Source of the DNA: Acidobacteriota bacterium
GTDB lineage: Bacteria > Acidobacteriota > Vicinamibacteria > Vicinamibacterales > UBA8438
NCBI GenBank assembly: GCA_021296475.1
Contig: JAGWAJ010000022.1
Coordinates: 536-55,169 of the forward strand
Direction: 5' to 3'
Length of the DNA: 54,634 nt
Made by a program: the position numbers and the translations under genes. Positions 1 to 7,254 of this stretch are shown one piece after another (positions within the stretch are counted from its first letter, which is position 1; every line of letters starts with the position of its first letter). The notes beneath the pieces are model-generated. The model had not been told where the DNA came from, ran no database searches, and worked only from the letters and a program-made list of their open reading frames with translations.

Positions 1-1449
1 CACGACGGCGTGCTCTACGTGACCGGAATCGGCCCCGTCGTGCAGGCCCTCGACGCGGTGAGCGGCGACCTCATCTGGGAGCACCGGGTGGCCGTCGGAA
101 CCCCCGGCTACTCGGGGTCGAGCCGCAACCTCGCGATCTACGGAGAGCAGCTCTTCCTGGCCACGCCGGACGCGCGGCTCGTCGCGCTCGACGCGCGGAC
201 CGGCGAGCAGGTCTGGGAGACGACCATCGCCGATCACGCGGACGGTTTCCGCAACACGAGCGGGCCGCTCGTGGCCGGGGGGACGCTCGTGCAGGGGCTG
301 AGCGGCTGCGACCGCTTCACGCGCCAGTCGTGCTTCATCAGCGGCTACGACCCGGCGACGGGGGAGCAGCGGTGGCGCTTCCACACGACGGCGCGGTCGG
401 ACGAGCCGGGCGGCAACACGTGGGCCGACCTCCCGGACTACCTGCGCGCGGGAGGCGACACCTGGATCACCGGCAGCTACGACCCCGACCTCGACCGGGT
501 CTACTTCGGGGTGGCGCAGGCCAAGCCGTGGGCGGCGATCAGCCGCGGCATGACCGGGGACGACGCCGCGCTCTACACCAACTCCACGGTGGCGATCGAC
601 CCCGGCGCCGGCGTCCTCGACTGGTATTTCCAGCACGTTCCCGCGGAGACGCTCGACCTCGACGAGGTCTACGAGCGGGTGCTCGTCGACGTCGGGACGC
701 GCAAGACGGTGTTCAGCGCGGGGAAGCACGGCATCCTGTGGAAGCTCGACCGGGAGACGGGCGCCTTCCTCGGCCACAAGGAGACCGTCTACCAGAACGT
801 GTTCGATCGCATCGATCCAGAGACCGGTGCCGTCACCTACCGGCAGGACATCGTCGATGCCGAGTTCGAGCAGCTCGTCCCCGCCTGCCCGAGCACCGCG
901 GGGGGCAAGAACTGGCATCCGATGAGCTATCACCCGGAGGCGGGGCTGCTCATCCTGCCGCTCGCGCAGACGTGCATGGAGATGGCGGTGCGCGAGGTGG
1001 CGCTCGAGCTCGGCTCGGGCGGGGTCGGCGTGAGCTCCCGGCCGTTCCACGAGATGCCGGGCACGGACGGCCGGCTCGGCAAGCTCGCCGCCTACGACGT
1101 CGAGACGCTCGAGGAGGTCTGGAGCGTCGAGCAGCGGGCGACGTTTCTTACCGGCGTGCTCTCGACCGCGGGCGGCCTCGCCTTCGCCGGCGACCTCGAC
1201 CGGCGCTTCCGCGCGTTCGACGTGCAGACGGGCGAGGAGCTGTGGCGGGCCCGGCTCGGGACGTCGGTCCAGGGCTTCCCCATCACTTTCCGGGCCGGCG
1301 GCCGGCAGTATGTCGCGGTTTCCACCGGTCTCGGCGGCGGCAGCCCGCGCCTCGCGCCCCGCGTGCTGGCGGATGACGTCCGCCATCCGCGGAGCGGGAA
1401 CGCCCTCTACGTCTTCGCACTTCCACCGGCGGGGCCGGATGCGCCGTAG
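1..1449 (+). CDS. PQQ-dependent quinoprotein dehydrogenase, C-terminal part (5' truncated by window)
   Basis: The frame is open from base 1, three codons before the first GTG at 10, so the gene begins outside the window. About 482 residues are visible. They are a beta-propeller of the PQQ (quinoprotein alcohol dehydrogenase) type, with recurring blade motifs such as [23 protein letters not shown] and [15 protein letters not shown]. The stretch lines up throughout with residues from about 236 onward of the complete paralogue at 16588-18723 ([16 protein letters not shown] here, [16 protein letters not shown] there). By analogy a secretion signal and cytochrome c domain lie upstream. The family oxidises alcohols, sugars or aldehydes in the periplasm; the substrate cannot be read from the sequence. 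TauE and SMR genes follow on the same strand after 15 bp. Confidence 0.9.
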   Translation, partial: HDGVLYVTGIGPVVQALDAVSGDLIWEHRVAVGTPGYSGSSRNLAIYGEQLFLATPDARLVALDARTGEQVWETTIADHADGFRNTSGPLVAGGTLVQGLSGCDRFTRQSCFISGYDPATGEQRWRFHTTARSDEPGGNTWADLPDYLRAGGDTWITGSYDPDLDRVYFGVAQAKPWAAISRGMTGDDAALYTNSTVAIDPGAGVLDWYFQHVPAETLDLDEVYERVLVDVGTRKTVFSAGKHGILWKLDRETGAFLGHKETVYQNVFDRIDPETGAVTYRQDIVDAEFEQLVPACPSTAGGKNWHPMSYHPEAGLLILPLAQTCMEMAVREVALELGSGGVGVSSRPFHEMPGTDGRLGKLAAYDVETLEEVWSVEQRATFLTGVLSTAGGLAFAGDLDRRFRAFDVQTGEELWRARLGTSVQGFPITFRAGGRQYVAVSTGLGGGSPRLAPRVLADDVRHPRSGNALYVFALPPAGPDAP

Positions 1450-1464
1450 GCAAGCGTCCGCCCC

Positions 1465-2220
1465 GTGCTGATCGCCGATCCCTGGTTCTACGCGGCGGCG
1501 ACCGTCGCGGTGCTGATCGTCGGGATCGCCAAGGGCGGTCTCGGCGGCGGCATCGCCATCGTCGGCGTGCCGCTGATGGCCATGGTCGTGAGCCCCGTGC
1601 AGGCCGCGGCCATCCTCCTTCCCATCCTGATGGTCATGGACGTGCTGGCGATGCGCGTCTACTGGCGCCAATGGGACGCGGCCAACCTGCGGATCCTGCT
1701 GCCGGCGGCGCTGGGCGGAACGGTGGTCGGCTTCCTGACGGCGCGTGTGGTTTCGGCGGACGGGTTGCGCCTGCTCGTGGCCGCCGTGGCGCTGGCGTAC
1801 GCGGCGCAGTACTTCTGGCGCGGGCTCGGCACGGCGCCGAGCGGGCCGCCGCGCCGGGTCCTCGGCTGGTTCTGGGGTCTGCTGGCCGGCTTCACCAGCT
1901 TCTCGATCCACGCCGGCGGCCCGCCCCTGCACGCCTTCTTGCTGCCCCAGCGGATGCACCGGACGACGTTCCAGGCCACCGGCATCTGCTTCTTCTTCGT
2001 GCTCAACTGGTCGAAGGTGGTTCCTTACGCCTGGCTCGGCCAGTGGACGGCGGACAACCTCGCCACCTCGCTCCTGCTGCTGCCGCTGGCGCCCGTCGGC
2101 GTCGCGCTCGGCCGCTACCTGCACGTTCGCGTCGACGACGATCTCTTCTATCGCGTCGTGTACGCCGGGCTGCTCGTCATCGGCGTCAAGTTGCTCTACG
2201 ACGTTTCTCTCGCCGCCTGA
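1465..2220 (+). CDS. TauE/SafE-family membrane transporter (sulfite/organosulfonate exporter type)
   Basis: 251 residues with about eight hydrophobic segments. The N-terminus has the family's first half-repeat (AKGGLGGGIAIVGVPLMAMV), and a second glycine-rich re-entry follows near residue 145 (AGFTSFSIHAGGPPLHAFLL). This GGG...P pattern in both halves is the hallmark of TauE/SafE/DUF81 permeases, which move sulfite, sulfoacetate or other small anions across the inner membrane. The start is GTG at 1465, 15 bp after the quinoprotein stop. It has no convincing Shine-Dalgarno sequence, so expression probably depends on read-through from upstream. The substrate is unassigned; a role with sulfur compounds is family knowledge only. 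Confidence 0.88.
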   Translation: MLIADPWFYAAATVAVLIVGIAKGGLGGGIAIVGVPLMAMVVSPVQAAAILLPILMVMDVLAMRVYWRQWDAANLRILLPAALGGTVVGFLTARVVSADGLRLLVAAVALAYAAQYFWRGLGTAPSGPPRRVLGWFWGLLAGFTSFSIHAGGPPLHAFLLPQRMHRTTFQATGICFFFVLNWSKVVPYAWLGQWTADNLATSLLLLPLAPVGVALGRYLHVRVDDDLFYRVVYAGLLVIGVKLLYDVSLAA

Positions 2221-2234
2221 CGGGGAGCGCCGCC

Positions 2235-2564
2235 ATGCCGTACGTCTACCTGGCTCTCGCCATCGTTTGCGAAGTGACCGCCACCACTGCGCTCCCTTCG
2301 AGCCAGGGCTTCACGCGCCCGCTGCCGAGCGCCGTCGTCGTGGTCGGCTACGCCGCGGCCTTCTACTTCCTCTCCCTGTGCCTGCGGCACATGTCGGTCG
2401 GCATCGCCTACGCCATCTGGGCGGCGGCGGGGATCGTCCTGATCGCGATCCTGGGGCTGCTGGTCCACGGCCAGCCGCTGGATGCTCCCGCGGTGATCGG
2501 GCTGGGGTTGATCGTCGCGGGCGTCGTCGTGATCAACGTGTGGTCGGGCGCACAGTTGCACTGA
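2235..2564 (+). CDS. Small multidrug resistance (SMR) efflux protein, EmrE-like
   Basis: 109 residues, the normal SMR length, with four transmembrane helices. The essential proton/substrate glutamate is present at residue 13 in helix 1 (YLALAIVCEVTATT). The helix 3 signature GIAYAIWAAAGIVLI carries the conserved tryptophan, and the C-terminal GLGLIVAGVVVINV matches EmrE. The pattern is closer to EmrE/Qac-type cation exporters than to guanidinium-specific SugE/Gdx, but subtype calls from sequence alone are soft. The start ATG lies 14 bp after the TauE-type gene, so the two are probably co-transcribed. It converges on the minus-strand TPR gene across a strong hairpin. Confidence 0.92.
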   Translation: MPYVYLALAIVCEVTATTALPSSQGFTRPLPSAVVVVGYAAAFYFLSLCLRHMSVGIAYAIWAAAGIVLIAILGLLVHGQPLDAPAVIGLGLIVAGVVVINVWSGAQLH

Positions 2565-2582
2565 TGCGGCGCGGTATCGCGG

Positions 2583-2606
2583 CGCGGCGGCGCGGTCGCC
2601 GCCGCG
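2583..2606. terminator. GC-rich hairpin between convergent genes
   Basis: A perfect 10-bp stem (CGCGGCGGCG / CGCCGCCGCG) closes a 4-base loop, CGGT. It sits between the SMR stop (2564) and the convergent TPR gene stop (2620). There is no T-run on either strand, so if it terminates transcription it does so as a hairpin-only, possibly bidirectional, terminator. Confidence 0.55.
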
Positions 2607-2619
2607 ACTACTCAGACGA

Positions 2620-3567
2620 CTACGGCAGTGCCGCCAGCATCGACGTGGCTTGCGAAGCCTCCGGCGAGTCCGCGTCCCCGGTCACGACCAGCCGGAAGTA
2701 CTCCTTTGCGCCTTCGATGTCGCCGCGGTTGAGAGAGACCATGCCGAGCTTGAGCAACGGCTTGCCCCACCGGGGGTCGACGGCCGACGACCGCCGATAG
2801 AGCTCCGCGGCGCGATCGAGGTCGCCGCTCGCGAACGCCACCTCACCGAGGTTGAAGAGATCCTCGCGGGAGGCGCCGAGCCCGGCGGCGGCGCTCTCGA
2901 GTTCCGCCGCGGCGTCGAGGTCGCCCATGGCCAAACGGGTGCGCGCGACTTCGGCCCGGGCCCCTTCGTGGTTCGGCTCGACGGCCAGCAGGCGATCGTA
3001 GGCCGCCAGTGCCGCCTCATAGTCTCCTTGCGCCCGGTAGGTGTTGCCGACCTGAACCAGCAGATCCGAGAACGCCGGAATCTCGTCGAGGATCGCCGTG
3101 TAGCCTGCCAGCGCCTCGTCCCAGCGCTGCTCGTTGAATGCTCGATCCGCCGCATCCAGATCGCGCTCCAGCGCCGCGGGGTCCCGTCCCGCCAGCGCCT
3201 CCGCTCCGATCGCCCGCTCGAGTCTCGACGGGATGCGCTTGAGTCGGACCGTCACTACCTGGCCGACGGACTGCATGACGGGAGCGGTTGCGCTCGTCGG
3301 CGTGTACCCCTCCGCCGAGGCGTGCACCGTCCACGTTCCGCTCGTGAGTCCGAAGACGGTGAATCGCCCGTCCTCGCCCGCGGTCGCATCGAACGCGCGG
3401 GCCGCCGCCGGATTCTCGACGCGGACGAGGGCGCCGGGGATGGGGGCATCGTCGTCGTCGTCGAGCACGGCGCCGATGATTCGTCCCTGTCCCTGGCCGT
3501 ATGCCGCCGAGGCGACCGCGAAGACGCACGTCGCCGCGAACACGATCGGAATCCACTGACGGCCCAT
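2620..3567 (-). CDS. Exported TPR protein with N-terminal carboxypeptidase-regulatory-like domain
   Basis: 315 residues from ATG at 3567, chosen because a strong GGAGGAGAAGG ribosome-binding site lies just upstream and a signal peptide (VFAATCVFAVASAAYGQ) follows. The frame is open further upstream, but that overlaps the BON gene. Residues about 28-110 form a CarboxypepD_reg-like beta-sandwich (IIGAVLDDDDDAPIPGALV, GRFTVFGLTSGTWTVHASAEGY). Residues about 130-315 hold roughly five TPRs (DEALAGYTAILDEIPAFSD, YEAALAAYDRLLAVEPNH, LDRAAELYRRSSAVDPRW). It is probably a periplasmic protein-interaction scaffold. The preceding gene on this strand encodes an exported BON protein 56 bp away, so the two may act together at the envelope. 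No catalytic motif is visible. Confidence 0.85.
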   Translation of the reverse strand: MGRQWIPIVFAATCVFAVASAAYGQGQGRIIGAVLDDDDDAPIPGALVRVENPAAARAFDATAGEDGRFTVFGLTSGTWTVHASAEGYTPTSATAPVMQSVGQVVTVRLKRIPSRLERAIGAEALAGRDPAALERDLDAADRAFNEQRWDEALAGYTAILDEIPAFSDLLVQVGNTYRAQGDYEAALAAYDRLLAVEPNHEGARAEVARTRLAMGDLDAAAELESAAAGLGASREDLFNLGEVAFASGDLDRAAELYRRSSAVDPRWGKPLLKLGMVSLNRGDIEGAKEYFRLVVTGDADSPEASQATSMLAALP

Positions 3568-3623
3568 TGTCCTTCTCCTCCAGCCTGACGCGGCTGCACG
3601 AGTGCTCGCGCGCGACGTGACCG

Positions 3624-4382
3624 TCACGGGCCGCGCTCCGTGGCCAGTTCGTTGACGACCCGAGTGACACCGAACGTTCGCCGCACGATCTGCTCCATGA
3701 CCCGCCGTTCCACCGCATCGCGCACGACACCTTTCAACGTAACGCTTCCGCGTCGGACGATCACGTGGAACGGCGGCAAGCGCAGTCTGGCGTATCGATG
3801 GAAGAAGTCGTTGTCGAAAATCCCGGCGGCCAGAACGCGCCGCAGTCGAACGTCCGCCGCGCCCACCGGAAGGGCCTCGACCGTCGACCGAATCGCCTGT
3901 ACACCGCGGATCCGCGCGATGCGGTCGACGAGCTCGGCGGCCTTGTCGCGTTCCGGCGTCACGTCGCCGGCAAGCGTCACGACACCGTCCCCGATGCCGC
4001 CGTACACGTAGTCGAACATTGTGTAGAAGGGATAGGCGACGATGCTGGCCGCCACGGCCTGCGCCAACTGCCGCTGGTCCTCGACGCGCGGAATCGCGAG
4101 CTCGCTCACCACGCGCTCGATGCCCTTCACGCGCAGCGAGCGTTCGATCGCCTGCGACTTCGCCCGGAGCGTCGGCACTCGGCCGGTGAGCGTAGCCTCG
4201 CCCTCCTCGACGCTGACCTGCACCGCCCGGAGCTCGTCGTTCCCGTGGAGAGCGCGGCGCACGTCGAGCGCCAGGCCGCCTTCCGGCGAGACCTGGGCCT
4301 CGGCGCCTGCCGCTCCGAAGCCCGCAACCAGCCCCAGGCTCAGCAAGACCATGCTCCGCACGGATCCCGGACAGGACTTCAA
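3624..4382 (-). CDS. Periplasmic BON-domain protein (three BON repeats)
   Basis: About 252 residues. An N-terminal signal segment (VLLSLGLVAGFGAAGAEAQ) is followed by three BON-like units of about 70 residues: LDVRRALHGNDELRAVQVSV with EGEATLTGRVPTLRAKSQAI, a middle unit with GDGVVTLAGDVTPERDKAAE, and a last unit with RRGSVTLKGVVRDAVERRV. BON domains (OsmY family) bind lipid or hydrophobic ligands and help stabilise the envelope. The start is uncertain: TTG at 4382 gives a charged n-region with K and R, while GTG (4361) or ATG (4352) would shorten it. Codons for the visible domains are unaffected. Confidence 0.82.
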   Translation of the reverse strand: MKSCPGSVRSMVLLSLGLVAGFGAAGAEAQVSPEGGLALDVRRALHGNDELRAVQVSVEEGEATLTGRVPTLRAKSQAIERSLRVKGIERVVSELAIPRVEDQRQLAQAVAASIVAYPFYTMFDYVYGGIGDGVVTLAGDVTPERDKAAELVDRIARIRGVQAIRSTVEALPVGAADVRLRRVLAAGIFDNDFFHRYARLRLPPFHVIVRRGSVTLKGVVRDAVERRVMEQIVRRTFGVTRVVNELATERGP

Positions 4383-4449
4383 CGCTGTGCCTCCGCCCGT
4401 GCATGCCGGTCCGCGCTCGTGAGTGTGTCGCCGTGCGAAATCGCACGGA

Positions 4450-5184
4450 TCACAACCGCAGCTCGCCGCCCACCGTCATCTCGGAGAGCTTGAAGGTCCG
4501 CTTGATCGATGTGGAACCAAGCTGCGTCACGAAGTCGACCTGCCGATCCTGCACGGTAAGGGTCGGTGCTCGCTCGAAGTGGAACTCCAGTCCGAGCAGT
4601 GCGCCCTGATGGAACAACTGTATGTCGACCGGCGGCCGATCCCCCGCGCGTCGCGTCGCGAGCGTGGTTGCGGCTCGCAGCTCTTCCAGGCCCGTGATTT
4701 CTTCACTCAGGTGTCCCGGTACGATGATCGTGATGCGATAGACGGGCTCGTCGCCGGTCAACTCCGGCGGTTGCGAGCCGTCGGCCCCGCCCTGGCCGGC
4801 GGTCAGGCGCGCCATGGCCTGCCGCACCGGGAGCGCACTGGACCATACCACCGGCACCCGCAGGCGCCGCGGCCGCCCCAGGAACGTCCCGCCGCCGATG
4901 TTGCCGGCGCCGTCACCAGCGACGCCGCCGCCACCTGCTCCGACGCCGCCCCGGGAACCCGCCCCCGCTCCCACGATGCCGCCACCGAGGCCGCCGACCC
5001 GACCGGCAAGCCCGACGTTCGCTACCTGCACGCTGACGCTCCCGGCCCACGGAGAGTCGGACAGCATGGTGGCGATCTCCTTGTCGGACCACTCCGGGTA
5101 GTCCTTGGCGTCCCAGAAGTCGGCGCCGATCAGCAGGGCGACCGGCATGCACGCGATCACCAGACTCCGAATGATCATGCGCAT
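4450..5184 (-). CDS. Exported glycine-rich protein of unknown function
   Basis: 244 residues from ATG at 5184, preferred over upstream starts because GGGAGG precedes it and it begins directly with a signal peptide (MRMIIRSLVIACMPVALL). Just after cleavage comes ADFWDAKDYPEWSDKEIATM followed by SDSPWAGSVSVQV. This W-x-x-K-[DP]-Y-x-x-W-[ST]-[DE]-K-E...SPWA pattern recurs in exported proteins I associate with Acidobacteria. A run of Gly/Ala from about residue 63 to 98 looks like a flexible, low-complexity insertion. The C-terminal half (residues 120-244) is a mixed alpha/beta region without catalytic motifs I recognise. Function unknown; location probably periplasmic or surface. Confidence 0.75.
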   Translation of the reverse strand: MRMIIRSLVIACMPVALLIGADFWDAKDYPEWSDKEIATMLSDSPWAGSVSVQVANVGLAGRVGGLGGGIVGAGAGSRGGVGAGGGGVAGDGAGNIGGGTFLGRPRRLRVPVVWSSALPVRQAMARLTAGQGGADGSQPPELTGDEPVYRITIIVPGHLSEEITGLEELRAATTLATRRAGDRPPVDIQLFHQGALLGLEFHFERAPTLTVQDRQVDFVTQLGSTSIKRTFKLSEMTVGGELRL

Positions 5185-5326
5185 CGCGCACCTCCCGCTC
5201 CCACGACCGTTCGTGACATGAGGTTCCTCCGACACGTCCGTGCGACACCGCGGCGGGGGAGCGGCACGGACCCTCGTGCCGCTCCCAGGACCCGGCCCGA
5301 TCGGGATCACGCGGGGCATGGCATGT

Positions 5327-7234
5327 TCAGGGGGCGCCGGCGATCACGGGTCGCCCGGCGCGGTACAGCCCCAGCCGCGCCGCAATGCCTTCGACGAGGT
5401 GGGGCGCCGACGTCGCAGCCAGCGCCTCGGCCGCCTCGGCGGTTCGCGTTGCCTCGTCGAACCGGTCGGCCGCCGCGTAGGCCGCGGCCAGCGCGTCCAG
5501 TACCGCCACGTCCTGCCGCTGGCTCAACTCCGCCGCCTGCATGGCAAGCTCGACCGCCGCTTCGGGACTCCGCACGTCCGGATCGCCGCTGGTCGCGTGG
5601 AGCCAGGCGAGCGCGCCGAGCGCGGTGGGCCAGTCGGGCCTTGCGCGGAGCGCCTCGCGAAACGCGACGACCGCCTCGGCCTGCCGCCCCGTCGCCGTCA
5701 GCGCGTGCGCCATGTTGTAGTGCGCACCCGCGTAGTCGGGACGTAGCGTCAGCGCCTGCCCTATCGAGGCAAGCGCCTCGCGGGGGCTTCCTGCCTGCAT
5801 CAGGGCCAGGCCGAGGTTGTTGTGCGCCTCCGCATCCTCGGGCTGCAGGCGAACGCCGCGACGCAGCAGGGTCACCGCTTCACCCGTGCGCCCGATCTGC
5901 AGCAGTGCGTACCCCAGCTTGTTGTGGCCGGCCGCGTGGTCCGGCGCGGTCGCGATGAGCTCGCGGTACCCGGCGATCGCCTCCGGGATCCGGCCGTGCG
6001 CCAGCAGCGTGTCGGCGCGGGCCAGGGTGACCGGAGCGCCGGTCAGGGTCTGCAGGACCACGAACACCGCCGCCCAGACCGCGACGTACGCCAGGTTGCG
6101 CCGGCGCGGGGTCAGCCGGGGTCCGAGGCGCGCCGGGTCGAATCGCCGCAGCACCGCGGACCCGGTCAGCCGATCGATGACCTGGATCAGCAGGTTGAGC
6201 AGCGGGACCGCGAGCAGCTTGTCGTAGAACGTGGGGGCCCCGACCGCGCCGAGCACCGCGAACAGGACGAAGACGCTGGCGCCGTACAGCACTCCGAATG
6301 TCAGCCTGCCCATCTCGGTCCGCGGCGACGTGGATGGATCCGTGAACAGCAGGTGCATGCCGAGAAAGACGGCGATGGGGATTGCCGCCTCGACGAAGAA
6401 GTGCGAGCCGGTCACGCCGAGATAGGCGAGGCTCAATCCGTACGTGGTGGTCACCGCGGCCAGGGTCATCGTGGCCACCCCGAACCGGAGCTGCACCGGC
6501 AGTGCGGCGAGGAACACCACCAGGTAGATGTGGGGCGGAAACAGTTGCGTGGTCGCGATCTCGACGCCGTACGTCAGGTCCGTCGTGCCCGTCGCCAGCA
6601 GGATCAACGAAACGACCCCCAGGGGGAACGACGACGGATTGAAGATATGCGCGCGACGGCCGTCCTTGCTCCAACGGATGAACTCCTTGGCGCAGTAGCC
6701 GAGCGCTACCAGAAGGAACTGCAGATGGAACCACTCGGGTCGGAACCAGAGGAAGAGGTTGATGCTGAAGACGATCGGAAGCGGGCCGATGCCGATCGTA
6801 TGGTCGTCGCGTCGAGACCACGCGAGGAGTGCCTCGAACGCGTAGGCGAACAGCAGTTGCGCGCCGATCAGGTAGGCGAAGCCATAGACGTCGCGCCAGT
6901 ACCATCCCCAGTACGCCAGGATCGCGATCTGCGCCAGCGCCTGCAGGTAGTGCTGCGCCCGGAAGGCCACGTGCAGCGTGAAGGTGCGGCGGCGGCCCGC
7001 GACGAAGACGACCAGTTGCCACAGCAGCATCGCGCCGCCTGCGGCGAGGAACGAGCGGAACAGAACCGGATGGGTGCGGGCGGGCGTCGCCCAGGCTCCC
7101 GCGACGAGGAGCAGGGTGGGCACGAGCGGCAGGAACATCGCACCGCCCCAGGACAGGTTCAGCGTCCCGCCCGCCGAGTCTCCACGCCGGTCCGAAGTTC
7201 TCTGGCGCGCCCCCCGGCGCCTGTGTCGTGACAT
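5327..7234 (-). CDS. RnfD/NqrB-like multi-spanning membrane domain fused to C-terminal TPR repeats
   Basis: 635 residues. Residues about 33-400 contain some ten transmembrane segments and two signatures of the NQR2/RnfD/RnfE family: RAHIFNPSSFPLGVVSL near 190 and LLFTDPSTSPRTEMGRLTFG near 300. Residues about 405-610 hold five or more TPRs (AIAGYRELIATAPDHAAGHN, AEAHNNLGLALMQAGSPREA). The S-G-A-T type FMN-attachment motif of NqrB/RnfD is not visible, and no other rnf or nqr genes are nearby, so this is unlikely to be a classical Rnf subunit. A role as a membrane anchor or electron-transfer accessory for neighbouring oxidases is a guess. ATG at 7234 is used; a shorter start at residue 33 is possible. 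Confidence 0.8.
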   Translation of the reverse strand: MSRHRRRGARQRTSDRRGDSAGGTLNLSWGGAMFLPLVPTLLLVAGAWATPARTHPVLFRSFLAAGGAMLLWQLVVFVAGRRRTFTLHVAFRAQHYLQALAQIAILAYWGWYWRDVYGFAYLIGAQLLFAYAFEALLAWSRRDDHTIGIGPLPIVFSINLFLWFRPEWFHLQFLLVALGYCAKEFIRWSKDGRRAHIFNPSSFPLGVVSLILLATGTTDLTYGVEIATTQLFPPHIYLVVFLAALPVQLRFGVATMTLAAVTTTYGLSLAYLGVTGSHFFVEAAIPIAVFLGMHLLFTDPSTSPRTEMGRLTFGVLYGASVFVLFAVLGAVGAPTFYDKLLAVPLLNLLIQVIDRLTGSAVLRRFDPARLGPRLTPRRRNLAYVAVWAAVFVVLQTLTGAPVTLARADTLLAHGRIPEAIAGYRELIATAPDHAAGHNKLGYALLQIGRTGEAVTLLRRGVRLQPEDAEAHNNLGLALMQAGSPREALASIGQALTLRPDYAGAHYNMAHALTATGRQAEAVVAFREALRARPDWPTALGALAWLHATSGDPDVRSPEAAVELAMQAAELSQRQDVAVLDALAAAYAAADRFDEATRTAEAAEALAATSAPHLVEGIAARLGLYRAGRPVIAGAP

Positions 7235-7254
7235 GGCCCCGCCGTCCTCGACCC

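Noticed and set aside
330-1376. Long overlapping Arg/Pro-rich open frame inside the first quinoprotein gene
   Set aside because: It is a shadow frame of a high-GC gene with no recognisable domain; the quinoprotein frame shows clear family motifs.
3567-4446. Upstream extension of the TPR gene to a 608-residue protein
   Set aside because: The extension overlaps the BON gene in another frame; a strong ribosome-binding site and signal peptide mark ATG at 3567 as the start.
5185-5319. Upstream start for the glycine-rich exported protein
   Set aside because: It would bury the signal peptide behind 45 Pro/Arg-rich residues; the ribosome-binding site fits ATG at 5184.
5327-7234. Complete Rnf or Nqr electron-transport operon
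   Set aside because: Only one RnfD-like domain is present and no RnfB, RnfC, RnfG or RnfE-like genes are adjacent.
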